Positions 41,965 to 49,807 of a stretch of 64,000 bases of DNA are shown here, one piece after another. The notes under the pieces were generated by a model. The model ran no database searches, was not told the origin of the DNA, and saw only the letters and a program-made list of their open reading frames with translations. The first letter of the stretch is position 1. Each line of letters starts with the position of its first letter. Made by a program: the position numbers and the translations under genes. The DNA is taken from assembly GCF_900114035.1 (NCBI RefSeq), contig NZ_FORP01000009.1:124001-188000 (forward strand), given 5' to 3'. The stretch comes from Amycolatopsis sacchari. GTDB taxonomy: Bacteria > Actinomycetota > Actinomycetes > Mycobacteriales > Pseudonocardiaceae.

Positions 41965-42372
41965 TTGATAGTCACCATGCTGCGCTTCACCTTCAGGGAC
42001 GGGATGACCGAGGAACAGAAGGCCGAGGTGCTGGCCAGGATGCGGCGGACCGCGAGCGTGGAATCGGTGTCGTTCGGCACCGTCGGCCACGACATCGGTG
42101 ACCCCGGCGAGGGGTACACGCACGCCTACGTGGTCGGCATCGCCGATCTGGCGGCACTGGAGCGGTACCTGCACGACCCGGTGCACGTCGAGGGCGATTT
42201 CGAGATCCTGCCGCACGTGGCGAAGCTGGCATCGATCCGGTTGTCCGACGACACCGACCCGGCCCTGGGCGAGAAGGTCATGGCGCTGCACCTGGCGAAG
42301 GTGGCGAAGTACCCGGAGTGGGGGAAGCTGATCGAATCGCTGTCCGGTGGACGGATCCCAGCGGACGCCTGA
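41965..42372 (+). CDS. Dabb (stress-responsive alpha/beta barrel) domain protein
   Basis: A 135-residue dimeric alpha/beta-barrel protein. MLRFTFRDGMTEEQKAEVLARM (shown here as two parts, MLRFTFRDGM and TEEQKAEVLARM), THAYVVGIADLAALERYLHD and the HPVH-like DPVHVEGDFEILPHV are the Dabb pattern. Members act in polyketide ring closure, aromatic degradation or stress, often without known substrate. TTG at 41965 is chosen as start because GGAGG lies exactly seven bases upstream; the in-frame ATG at 41977 would be 19 bases away. It is divergent from the TetR gene that probably represses it. Confidence 0.8.
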   Translation: MIVTMLRFTFRDGMTEEQKAEVLARMRRTASVESVSFGTVGHDIGDPGEGYTHAYVVGIADLAALERYLHDPVHVEGDFEILPHVAKLASIRLSDDTDPALGEKVMALHLAKVAKYPEWGKLIESLSGGRIPADA

Positions 42373-42500
42373 CGAACAGCAACTCCGAGTCCACAATGGA
42401 CCAAGCAGTGGGTACCGGCGGGCCATGACCCTGCCCGACGACAGCGGCCCACCAGCCCTGACCGGTCACACCTGGAAGGACCGATTCGTACACTCCCGTC

Positions 42501-43670
42501 ATGCCCGATCCGGCCCTGCACCGCCTGCTCACCGAACTGACCCCTCGCGGTGAGCCGACGCAGCCCGTGCCGGACGGGAGCGAACTGGCCAGGGTCGCGG
42601 AGGTCCTGGGGCATGGGGCCGCGGGCTGGGCCGTGGAATTCAGCCGACACTGCTTCGACGCCGTGGTGGCCGACATCGGCGACGAACGGCCTCCCGTGTT
42701 CTTCACGACCCTCGCCCGCGCGATCGAACGATCGGTGGGCGAGCTGCTGCTCGCGCTCGGCGAGCACGGCCACCCATCCGGCCTGAACTCCGACCAGGTC
42801 GCGATCGTGGAGGTCCTGGCCCGAGAAGGGATGCCGTTCTCGCGGATCATCGACGGTCTGCGGATCATCCACCGGCAGTGGACGCAGGCGGTCCTCGACC
42901 GGATCGAGGGCCACCGGCCCGTTCAGGACCAACTCCGCCTGATGCGGACCACGACCGAGACGATGACCGGCTTCTTCGACCGGACGGTCGACGCCGTCAT
43001 CGCCGCGCACCTGGACGAACGTCAGCGGCTGATCGCGCAACGGGTCGCCGGCCAGCGCGAGGTCGTCTCGGCGATCGTGGCCGGCCAGACCGTGGACCCC
43101 GCTGTGGCGCAAGCAGTTCTCGGTGTCGACCTCGATCAGCACCACCTCGCCTTCCTCGTGTGGCTCGACGATGCCGAGGAGGCCGGCCGGGGCAGCGCGG
43201 CGCACAGCTACCTCGAGGAGATCGCCCACGAGGTCTGCCGGACGCTGCACAGCTCCGGCCCCGTCGCCCCGACCACCCTCCGGGCCTGGGCCAGCCGGGC
43301 GCGGCCGTTCGGGGACCGGGACCTCGCCGCGGTTCAGGAGACGGCTTGGGCACCCGGCGTACGCCTCGCCGTGGGCCGACCGGGCACCGGAATCGCCGGT
43401 TGCCGCCGCAGCCACCTGACCGCGGACGACGTCCACCGGCTCGCTCGGTCACTCCCGATCGGCACCCCGGTCGTGCTGCATCACGACGTCGCGCTCATGA
43501 CGCTGCTCGCCGGCGATCTCGAGCGGGCGCGCTGGTTCGTCACCGAGGAGCTGGGCCCCCTGGCCGCCGACGACGAGAGCGAGCTCCTCGGGAGGTCGAC
43601 GGAGGAGCGCCGGCTCGAGACCCACGCGGCGTTGCGGCTCGCCGAGGTTCTCGGCCAGGCCCAGAGCTGA
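42501..43670 (+). CDS. PucR-family regulator lacking its C-terminal helix-turn-helix
   Basis: A 389-residue protein. The N-terminal part (about 1-180) is the RsbT-co-antagonist-like sensor domain of PucR regulators (IIDGLRIIHRQWTQAVLD). The middle is the GGDEF-like domain (LVWLDDAEEAG to VVLHHDVALMTLLAGD). Family members then have about 45 residues with the HTH (RLHVHRNTVAYRV type) before the ending ELLGRP.ERRLE..ALRLAEVLG. Here LGPLAADDE (351-359) jumps straight to ELLGRSTEERRLETHAALRL, so the HTH is deleted in frame near 43575-43583. It probably cannot bind DNA in the usual way. It precedes the carotenoid-oxygenase operon. Confidence 0.83.
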   Translation: MPDPALHRLLTELTPRGEPTQPVPDGSELARVAEVLGHGAAGWAVEFSRHCFDAVVADIGDERPPVFFTTLARAIERSVGELLLALGEHGHPSGLNSDQVAIVEVLAREGMPFSRIIDGLRIIHRQWTQAVLDRIEGHRPVQDQLRLMRTTTETMTGFFDRTVDAVIAAHLDERQRLIAQRVAGQREVVSAIVAGQTVDPAVAQAVLGVDLDQHHLAFLVWLDDAEEAGRGSAAHSYLEEIAHEVCRTLHSSGPVAPTTLRAWASRARPFGDRDLAAVQETAWAPGVRLAVGRPGTGIAGCRRSHLTADDVHRLARSLPIGTPVVLHHDVALMTLLAGDLERARWFVTEELGPLAADDESELLGRSTEERRLETHAALRLAEVLGQAQS

Positions 43671-43780
43671 AGTACGGATGGTACAAGGCGGTGCGGATCT
43701 CTGGTTTGCGCATCCAGTGACACACCGGCCCCGACGCGCGATCCTCGTAGTCACGAACCCGATGGCGCAGGAGGATTCGC

Positions 43781-45193
43781 ATGGCCGAGACCGCTGGATC
43801 CGCGACGACACCGCCAGTTCGCAACAACTGGCTCGAAGGCCCCTTCGCACCCGTCGACCAGGAAGTCACCGTGTACGACCTGGAGGTCACCGGTTCCATC
43901 CCGGATGACCTGGACGGCCGCCTGCTCCGCATGGGGCCGAACCCGGTGGACCCGGAGAACCCGGTGACCTACAACTGGTTCACCGGGAACGGCATGGTGC
44001 ACGGGGTGCGGATCCGCGACGGCAGGGCGGAGTGGTACCGCAACCGGTTCGTCCGCGACGACCAGGTCGTCCGCAGCCGGGGGCTGGATCCGCTGCCCGG
44101 GCCCGAGCAGCTCGGTGGCGGCGCCAGGTACGTCGCGGACAACGTGGTGAACACGCACATCTTCCCGCACGCGGGCAAGACCTGGGCGTTCGCGGAAGCG
44201 GGCGTGCTGCCGATCGAGCTGTCCTACGAGCTGGAGTGCCTGGCCCGGTCGGACTTCGGCGGGAGCCTCAACGGCTCGTGGACAGGCCACCCGCACCGCG
44301 ACCCCGTCTCCGGGGAACTGCACGGGATGACCTACTACCACGGCTGGGAGCACGTCAGCTACCAGGTGCTCGACACGACCGGTACGGTCCGCCGGACCGT
44401 CGACGTCCCGGTGCACGGCCGCCCGGTCGTGCACGACTGCGCGCTCACCGAGCGCTACGCGATCTTCCTCGACGGCCCGGTCGCCTACTCCGACGAACTG
44501 CTCAGGCAGGGCTACGCCTTCCCGTTCATGTGGGGCTTCGAGTACCCGACGCGCTGGGTCCTCGTCCCCAGGGACGGCGTGCCAGGGGACGTCGTTTCGG
44601 TGGAGGTCGACCGGTGGGCGGTCTTCCACATCCTCGGCGCGTACGACCTGCCGGACGGCCGGGTGGCACTGATCGGGCCGAGCAACTCCCGGATGTTCGT
44701 CACCGACCGGACCGGCCCCGGCGAGGTTCCGGGCAGCCTGAACCTGTACCTGATCGATCCCGTCACGCGCAAGACCGAGGTGAAGATCCTCGACGACCAG
44801 CCGCAGGAGATGCCGCGGCTCGACGACCGCCTGGTCGGCAGCAAGTTCCGCTACGGCTATTTCAGCGGCCGGGACCAGGGGGTGTCCACGCTGATCAAGC
44901 ACGACCTCGACAGGTCCGCCAAGGAGCGCTACGCCTACGGCCCCGGCCGGTTCGGCATGGAGGCCGTGTTCGTCCCGCGGACCCCCGATTCCGCCGAGGA
45001 CGACGGCTGGCTGATGACCTACGTGACCGACATGTCGACGCGGACCACCGATGTCGTCATCCTGCACGCGCAGGACCTGCAGGCCGGCCCGGTCGCGACG
45101 ATCCACATCCCGTACCGGGTGCCGATCGGCTTCCACGGCAACTGGATCCCGGACGCGGAACTCGAAGAGCAGCGGAAGGGACTGGGACTGTGA
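43781..45193 (+). CDS. Carotenoid cleavage oxygenase family protein
   Basis: A 470-residue seven-bladed beta-propeller dioxygenase. The four iron-ligand histidines are expected in TGHPHRDP, VVHDCALTERY, WAVFHILGAY and GFHGNWI; all four are present. The N-terminus has the family signature LRMGPNP and WFTGNGMVHGVRI. Such enzymes use iron(II) and oxygen to split carbon-carbon double bonds in carotenoids, stilbenes or lignin-derived phenylpropenes; the bacterial soluble type next to catabolic genes often favours stilbene-like aromatics. CAGGAGGA precedes the ATG. Its stop overlaps the start of an alpha/beta hydrolase, so the two act together. Confidence 0.9.
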   Translation: MAETAGSATTPPVRNNWLEGPFAPVDQEVTVYDLEVTGSIPDDLDGRLLRMGPNPVDPENPVTYNWFTGNGMVHGVRIRDGRAEWYRNRFVRDDQVVRSRGLDPLPGPEQLGGGARYVADNVVNTHIFPHAGKTWAFAEAGVLPIELSYELECLARSDFGGSLNGSWTGHPHRDPVSGELHGMTYYHGWEHVSYQVLDTTGTVRRTVDVPVHGRPVVHDCALTERYAIFLDGPVAYSDELLRQGYAFPFMWGFEYPTRWVLVPRDGVPGDVVSVEVDRWAVFHILGAYDLPDGRVALIGPSNSRMFVTDRTGPGEVPGSLNLYLIDPVTRKTEVKILDDQPQEMPRLDDRLVGSKFRYGYFSGRDQGVSTLIKHDLDRSAKERYAYGPGRFGMEAVFVPRTPDSAEDDGWLMTYVTDMSTRTTDVVILHAQDLQAGPVATIHIPYRVPIGFHGNWIPDAELEEQRKGLGL

Positions 45194-46110
45194 CCAGGCC
45201 GGTTCCCGACGGCACGAAGAGGGAGCAACTGCCCCCGGCGGTGATCGCACAGCTCAAGGCGCTGCCCCCGGCGATCACGCCGGAGCTGGGGCAGGCCGTC
45301 TGGGCGCTGCTGACGCCGTTCCACGAGAAGATCGGCTACACCGCCCCGCGGATCGACCGCGACCTGCGCTACGGCGACCATCCACGGCACCGCCTGGACG
45401 TGCACACGGGCGAGGAGCCTCCGGTGGCGGCCCCGGTCTTCCTGTTCGTGCACGGCGGCGGGTTCGTCGGCGGCGACAAGAACGTTCCCGGAACCCCCAG
45501 GCACGACCTCGTCGGTGCCTGGGCCGCCAGGCAGGGCTGGGTGGGGGTGACGATGACGTACCGCCTGGCCCCGGAGCACCAGTGGCCCGCGGGCGCGCAG
45601 GACGTCGCCGCCGCGGTCGGCTGGATCCGGGACAACATCGCGGGCCACGGCGGCGACCCCGGCAAGATCGTGGTCGCGGGGAACTCGGCCGGCGCGGTCC
45701 ACGTGGCCTCGTTCATCACCGGCCAGGGCGGCGGCAGCCTGGAAGGCGTTGCGGGCGCGGCGCTCCTGTCCGGCATCTACGACCTGGCCCCGGACAATCG
45801 CGGCGCCCTCGAGCACGTCTACTACGGCGACACACCGGCCGAAGCCGCGTCCACGTTGCCGGGTCTGGTCGACTCTCCGGTGCCGCTGCTGTTCAGCGTG
45901 GCCGAACGGGATCCGGTGAACTTCCACGCGCAGGCGGCGGGCGTCGTGGCCGCCTGGCAGGCGAAGCACGGTGCCGTCCCGGACCTGGTCCGGGTCGAGG
46001 GCCACAACCACCTGTCGACGATCGCGAGCCTGGGAATCGACGAGCCGGCGCTCGGCGTGGCACTGCGCAGGTTCGTCGAACGGAACACCACGCGGGCAGG
46101 CGTGTTTTGA
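45190..46110 (+). CDS. Alpha/beta hydrolase fold-3 esterase
   Basis: A 306-residue hormone-sensitive-lipase-like hydrolase: FVHGGGFVGGD oxyanion hole, TYRLAPEH signature, nucleophile in VAGNSAGAVHVA (GNSAG), acid near FSVAERDPVNF and His in EGHNHLS. It starts with GTG in the carotenoid oxygenase's stop codon (GTGA), so both are made together. It may hydrolyse an ester of the oxygenase substrate or product. No signal peptide is seen. Confidence 0.88.
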   Translation: MTRPVPDGTKREQLPPAVIAQLKALPPAITPELGQAVWALLTPFHEKIGYTAPRIDRDLRYGDHPRHRLDVHTGEEPPVAAPVFLFVHGGGFVGGDKNVPGTPRHDLVGAWAARQGWVGVTMTYRLAPEHQWPAGAQDVAAAVGWIRDNIAGHGGDPGKIVVAGNSAGAVHVASFITGQGGGSLEGVAGAALLSGIYDLAPDNRGALEHVYYGDTPAEAASTLPGLVDSPVPLLFSVAERDPVNFHAQAAGVVAAWQAKHGAVPDLVRVEGHNHLSTIASLGIDEPALGVALRRFVERNTTRAGVF

Positions 46111-46145
46111 CAGCCCTACCGGTCACGGCCTACGCGGTGCCGTTG

Positions 46146-46499
46146 TCAGCTGGGCTGCCACAACTCGATCCGGTTGCCCTCAGGATCGGTGACCCAGCCG
46201 AAGCGCCCGACGCCCTCGATGTCCTGAGTCTCGTCGGCCACGTCCGCTCCCTTGGCGCGCAGTTGCGCGAGCATCGCGTCGAGGTCGCGGACACGGAAGT
46301 CGAGCATCGTCTGCTGGGCGCGGGAGCCGAAGTACTCGGTTCCGGACTCGAAAGTCGCGAACACCGTCACCCCGGCTTCGGTGCGCCACAAGCCGTTCTC
46401 GTCGGCGTCCAGGCCCAGGCATTCGCGGTACCACGCACCCAGGGCCGCCGGGTCCGCGGCCCGCATGAAGTATCCGCCCACTCCCAGCACACGTTCCAT
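46146..46499 (-). CDS. VOC-family (glyoxalase/bleomycin resistance-like) protein
   Basis: A 117-residue protein with the paired beta-alpha-beta-beta-beta fold of the vicinal oxygen chelate family: VGGYFMRAADPAALGAWYRE opens the first half and WVTDPEGNRIELWQP closes the second, with the Glu of IELW as metal ligand candidate. Functions range from glyoxalase and epimerase to drug binding; none can be assigned. It converges with the carotenoid-oxygenase operon and is 91 bases upstream-to-downstream from the TetR gene on the same strand. Confidence 0.87.
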   Translation of the reverse strand: MERVLGVGGYFMRAADPAALGAWYRECLGLDADENGLWRTEAGVTVFATFESGTEYFGSRAQQTMLDFRVRDLDAMLAQLRAKGADVADETQDIEGVGRFGWVTDPEGNRIELWQPS

Positions 46500-46590
46500 C
46501 GCGCTAGCTTGCCAGGACCTCACTCGCTCGCGTCACACGCCGTCGTCGGTGAGGAGATGGCTCGGCCCCCGAGTGAGGTGCCCACCGCAT

Positions 46591-47205
46591 TCATGCCCCG
46601 TCCTGACCCGGGAGGCTCCCGTCGCCGGTCGCGGCGGCATGTTCGGCGGGCGCGGTGAGATGCCTTGTGGCGCCCAGGGTTTCCCGGATGTGCCGGGCGA
46701 GGGCGTGCTGGTGGGGGTCGTTGATCCAGCGGTCGAACGCGACCTTGAACGCGGCGATCCCGATTTCGGCCGCGAGTGCCGCGGTGGTGGGATCCAGACC
46801 GCGTTCCCGAAGCGCGTGGGCGAGCGTGGAGACGAGTGAGGCCAGTTTGACCAGTTCACGTTCCTGCAGTTCGGGATTCGCGGCGATGACGGCTTGGCGC
46901 TGCCGCACCAGTTCGGCCCGTTCTTCGAAGACCGGAGCGGCTTCGGTCAGGGCGTGGGTGATCACCTCCAGTGGCGCCAGAGGGGCGGCGGCGGTGGCCG
47001 TGGCGCGCGCGAGGACGTCGGCGAGGGGGTTGGACTGGAAGAGGACTTCCCGTTTGTCGGCGAAGTGCCGGTAGAAGGTGCGTTCGGTGACCTCGGCCCG
47101 GGCGGCGATCTCCGCCACAGTGGTGGCCTCGAAGCCCTTGTCGTTGTAGAGCTCCATCGCCGCCTTCTCCAGACGGCCCCGTGCGTCGGGTTTCCACCGG
47201 CCCAT
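46591..47205 (-). CDS. TetR-family transcriptional regulator
   Basis: A 204-residue TetR protein. LEKAAMELYNDKGFEATTVA and EIAARAEVTERTFYRHFADK form the DNA-binding domain (residues about 12-52); the C-terminal domain is of the common actinomycete TetR type (MftR-like). The gene is divergent from an NAD-dependent epimerase-like gene. The 135-base shared region carries three copies of an ATG.CAG...CTG.CAT palindrome, so the regulator almost certainly represses both its own gene and the epimerase/hydrolase operon. Confidence 0.9.
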   Translation of the reverse strand: MGRWKPDARGRLEKAAMELYNDKGFEATTVAEIAARAEVTERTFYRHFADKREVLFQSNPLADVLARATATAAAPLAPLEVITHALTEAAPVFEERAELVRQRQAVIAANPELQERELVKLASLVSTLAHALRERGLDPTTAALAAEIGIAAFKVAFDRWINDPHQHALARHIRETLGATRHLTAPAEHAAATGDGSLPGQDGA

Positions 47206-47223
47206 GCTCCGATCCTACACAGC

Positions 47224-47299
47224 GATGACAGAATCTGACATCAGAGTGATGACAGAGGCTGACATGAGGTGTTAGCGTGATGTCGCGAACTGACATCAC
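47224..47299. promoter_or_regulatory. Triple palindromic TetR operator with embedded promoter
   Basis: Operator 1 is GATGACAGAATCTGACATC (47224-47242), operator 2 is ATGACAGAGGCTGACAT (47249-47265), both of the form ATGACAG-N2/3-CTGACAT. Operator 3 is GTGATGTC, seven bases, GACATCAC (47277-47299), perfect. Centres are 24 and 31 bases apart. A promoter for the epimerase, ATGACA (47249-47254), 17 bases, TTAGCG (47272-47277), lies inside operators 2 and 3, so a bound repressor would block it. Confidence 0.7.
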
Positions 47300-47340
47300 G
47301 GCTCCCTGGTCGGGAGCCCCGCAGCAGGAAGGCGTACGCC

Positions 47341-48264
47341 ATGCGCGTATTCGTCACCGGAGCCTCCGGACATCTCGGCTCCGCCGTCGTCCCCGAACTC
47401 CTCGAAGCGGGACACCAGGTCGTCGGGCTGGCTCGCTCGGACAAGTCCTCCGCCGCGTTGGCGGCTGCCGGCGCCGAAGTGCACCGAGGCGACCTCGACG
47501 ATCTCGACGGTCTGGCCTCGGCCGCCGCCGCGGCCGACGGTGTCATTCACCTGGCCTTCAAGCACGACGCCATGTTCGCCGGCGACTTCGACGGCGCGGT
47601 CGCGGCGGATCTGCGCGCCATCGAGGCGCTCGGGGACGCGCTCGCCGGCACCGGAAAGCCTTTGGTGACCACGTCGGGAACCGCGCTGTTCGCCTTCGCG
47701 GGACTGCACGACGTCCTCACCGAGGACCACGCGCTCGACGCAGGACCGCGGATCGACGCCGAGAACGCGGTGGTCACACTCGCCGGGCGCGGCATCCGCT
47801 CGTCCGTTGTCCGGCTCCCTCCGACCGTGCACAGCACGCTCGACCACCACGGCTTCATCCCGACCTTCATCTCCATCGCCCGGTCCAAGGGCGTCTCCGC
47901 CTACGTCGGCGACGGGGCCAACCGGTGGCCCGCCGTGCACACGCTGGATGCGGCACGCCTGTACCGGCTGGCGCTGGAATCCGCGCCGGCGGGGTCGCGG
48001 CTGCACGCCGTCGATGACGAGGGGATCACCTTCCGGCAGATCGCCGAGGGCATCGGCCGCGGGCTGAACCTGCCCGTGGTCAGCATCCCGCCGACCCAGG
48101 CCGAGGCCCACTTCGGCTTCCTGAGTGGCCACGCCCAGGCCGACAACCCGTCCTCGAGCACGCTGACCCGCGACCTCCTGGGCTGGAAGCCCGTCCAGCC
48201 CGGCCTCATCGACGACCTCGGCCGGCGCCACTACTTCGACGCCCCCGCGACGACCGCGCGCTGA
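47341..48264 (+). CDS. NAD-dependent epimerase/dehydratase-family protein
   Basis: A 307-residue extended-type SDR. VFVTGASGHLGSAVVPELL is the dinucleotide loop, RGDLDDLDGL the acidic turn, and the C-terminal half continues as in NAD-dependent epimerases and ketone reductases (YVGDGANRWPAVHTLDAARLY is the conserved late segment, split here at residue boundaries in the protein). The usual YxxxK is not evident, so catalysis is uncertain. It is the first gene after the triple operator and is followed by a hydrolase at 48315, likely the same operon. Confidence 0.85.
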   Translation: MRVFVTGASGHLGSAVVPELLEAGHQVVGLARSDKSSAALAAAGAEVHRGDLDDLDGLASAAAAADGVIHLAFKHDAMFAGDFDGAVAADLRAIEALGDALAGTGKPLVTTSGTALFAFAGLHDVLTEDHALDAGPRIDAENAVVTLAGRGIRSSVVRLPPTVHSTLDHHGFIPTFISIARSKGVSAYVGDGANRWPAVHTLDAARLYRLALESAPAGSRLHAVDDEGITFRQIAEGIGRGLNLPVVSIPPTQAEAHFGFLSGHAQADNPSSSTLTRDLLGWKPVQPGLIDDLGRRHYFDAPATTAR

Positions 48265-48314
48265 GTCCCCTCTTCTCCGAACGACCGGCTGCTGCAAAGC
48301 CGAGAGGAAACGAC

Positions 48315-49298
48315 ATGAACACCAAGAACGCCCACGAGCGGCTCGATCCCGAACTCGCCGAGGCACTGAAGGCGGTGCCGATGACGGAGGCCGGGGTGTT
48401 CGACCTCGGCGACCTGGAGGGCACGCGCGCCGGCGTCCGCGCCTTCGCCGAGGCGATCGCGGCCCAGATACCGGATGAGTCATCCGTTTCGGCCGAAGAG
48501 GTCACCGTGGTCCGCCCTGACGGATCCACCCTCCCCATCCGGCTGCTGCGGCCGACCGAGGCAGCCGGGCCGCTTCCGGTGCTGCTCTGGTTCCACGGCG
48601 GCGGGCAGGTCATCGGGTATGCCGCCCAGGACGATCCCACCCTCAAGCGCCTGGTCCGGGAGGTCGGCTGCATCGTCGCCTCCGTGGACTACCGGCTCGC
48701 GCCGGAGGCTCCCGCCCCGGCCGCCGCCGAGGACGGCCTGCTCGCCTATCGCTGGCTTCGCGGTCAGGCGGCCGAGCTCGGCATCGACGAGGATCGCGTC
48801 GCACTGGCCGGGCAAAGCGGCGGCGGTGGTATCGCCGCGGCCACCGCGCTCATGATCCGCGACCAGGGCGAGCCGGCGCCGCTGTTCCAGGCGCTGAGCT
48901 ACCCGATGCTCGACGACCGCAACACCACCGCGTCGAGTCACGAGGTCACCGACCTCGGCATCTGGGACCGCGCGACCAACATCCTGGCCTGGAACCTGAT
49001 CCTCGGAGACCGCGCCGGCTCCGACGAGGTGCCCCCGTACAGCGCACCCGCGCGTGCGGCGGACCTCACCGGCCTGCCGCCCACCTTCATAGCGGCCGCC
49101 GAACTCGACGTCTTCCGCGACGAGGACCTGACCTACGCGATGCGGCTCCAGGCCAGCGGTGTGCCCGTCGAACTGCACCTGTACCCCGGCGCCTACCACG
49201 CCTGGGACCTCTTCGCCCCCGAAGCCGCGGTCAGTGCCGCGTACGTCCACGCCTGGTACGGATACCTGCGCCGCCAGTTCAGTGCCCGTCAGCGCTGA
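48315..49298 (+). CDS. Alpha/beta hydrolase fold-3 esterase
   Basis: A 327-residue hormone-sensitive-lipase-like hydrolase: WFHGGGQVIGY oxyanion hole, DYRLAPEAP signature, nucleophile in LAGQSGGGGIAA (GQSGG), acid in AAAELDVFRDE and His in GAYHAWDLF. AGAGGAAA precedes the ATG. It follows the epimerase-like gene by 50 bases and is probably under the same TetR control. A strong hairpin 70 bases downstream ends the unit. Probably a cytoplasmic esterase of unknown substrate. Confidence 0.88.
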   Translation: MNTKNAHERLDPELAEALKAVPMTEAGVFDLGDLEGTRAGVRAFAEAIAAQIPDESSVSAEEVTVVRPDGSTLPIRLLRPTEAAGPLPVLLWFHGGGQVIGYAAQDDPTLKRLVREVGCIVASVDYRLAPEAPAPAAAEDGLLAYRWLRGQAAELGIDEDRVALAGQSGGGGIAAATALMIRDQGEPAPLFQALSYPMLDDRNTTASSHEVTDLGIWDRATNILAWNLILGDRAGSDEVPPYSAPARAADLTGLPPTFIAAAELDVFRDEDLTYAMRLQASGVPVELHLYPGAYHAWDLFAPEAAVSAAYVHAWYGYLRRQFSARQR

Positions 49299-49367
49299 GC
49301 GTCCCGGTTCGGCCGCGCGGTGACGGCCCAGCAGGCCGCCACACGGGCGTGCCGACAGCCGGTAACC

Positions 49368-49405
49368 CGCCGAGGAAGCCTGCACCCACTTCGGCTTCCT
49401 CGGCG
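49368..49405 (+). terminator. Terminator hairpin after the epimerase/hydrolase operon
   Basis: CGCCGAGGAAGCC (49368-49380) and GGCTTCCTCGGCG (49393-49405) form a perfect 13-base stem with a 12-base loop, 69 bases after the hydrolase stop. No U-tract follows. It can act on either strand. Confidence 0.7.
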
Positions 49406-49434
49406 TCAGCCCCGACCCCGGAAGCGGAAAGCGA

Positions 49435-49454
49435 TTACCCGCAGCCGCGGGTAA
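49435..49454. repeat. Perfect inverted repeat TTACCCGC/GCGGGTAA
   Basis: TTACCCGC (49435-49442), AGCC, GCGGGTAA (49447-49454): an eight-base perfect stem with a four-base loop. It lies 30 bases after the terminator at the boundary of the AT-richer patch. It may be a second terminator or a protein-binding site. Confidence 0.4.
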
Positions 49455-49807
49455 GCCGACTCCCTCAACCGAGAAGATCGAGGATCACGACGGATTGACG
49501 TCCAGACACCGTTCATTGCGGGACTGAAGGCCCTGAACAGCCAGAAAGCCGGGCAAGCGGGCGCGTCTCAGCCAATGCACGCCTCGTAGTTATCGACCGG
49601 TCCGTCACTGAGCGAAGCGCCAGCCCATCGAAGATCCCACCCAGCGAGGCCCAGCGTTGATGCAGACGCCCGCGTTCGGACTCGGGTGAGCACTACCGCG
49701 AGGCTCAAGCCGGATCCCGCGGATCTCGATCAACAGACCGGCACTGGCCGAACCGCTGACGCCGATCATGAATTACACTCTGCGGACCTGCGCGAGGTCC
49801 GGCCGAA

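Larger units (their letters stand above)
49299..49807. other. 509-base gene-poor region at the edge of an AT-richer patch
   Basis: No convincing gene is present. The left part holds a terminator (49368-49405) and a second hairpin (49435-49454). The remainder has short open frames only and the base composition drifts from the local GC-rich norm to an AT-richer one towards 49,800. A plus-strand frame opening at a GTG near 49686 reads like protein for about 30 codons and then runs antisense to the next gene; I do not call it. Confidence 0.4.
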
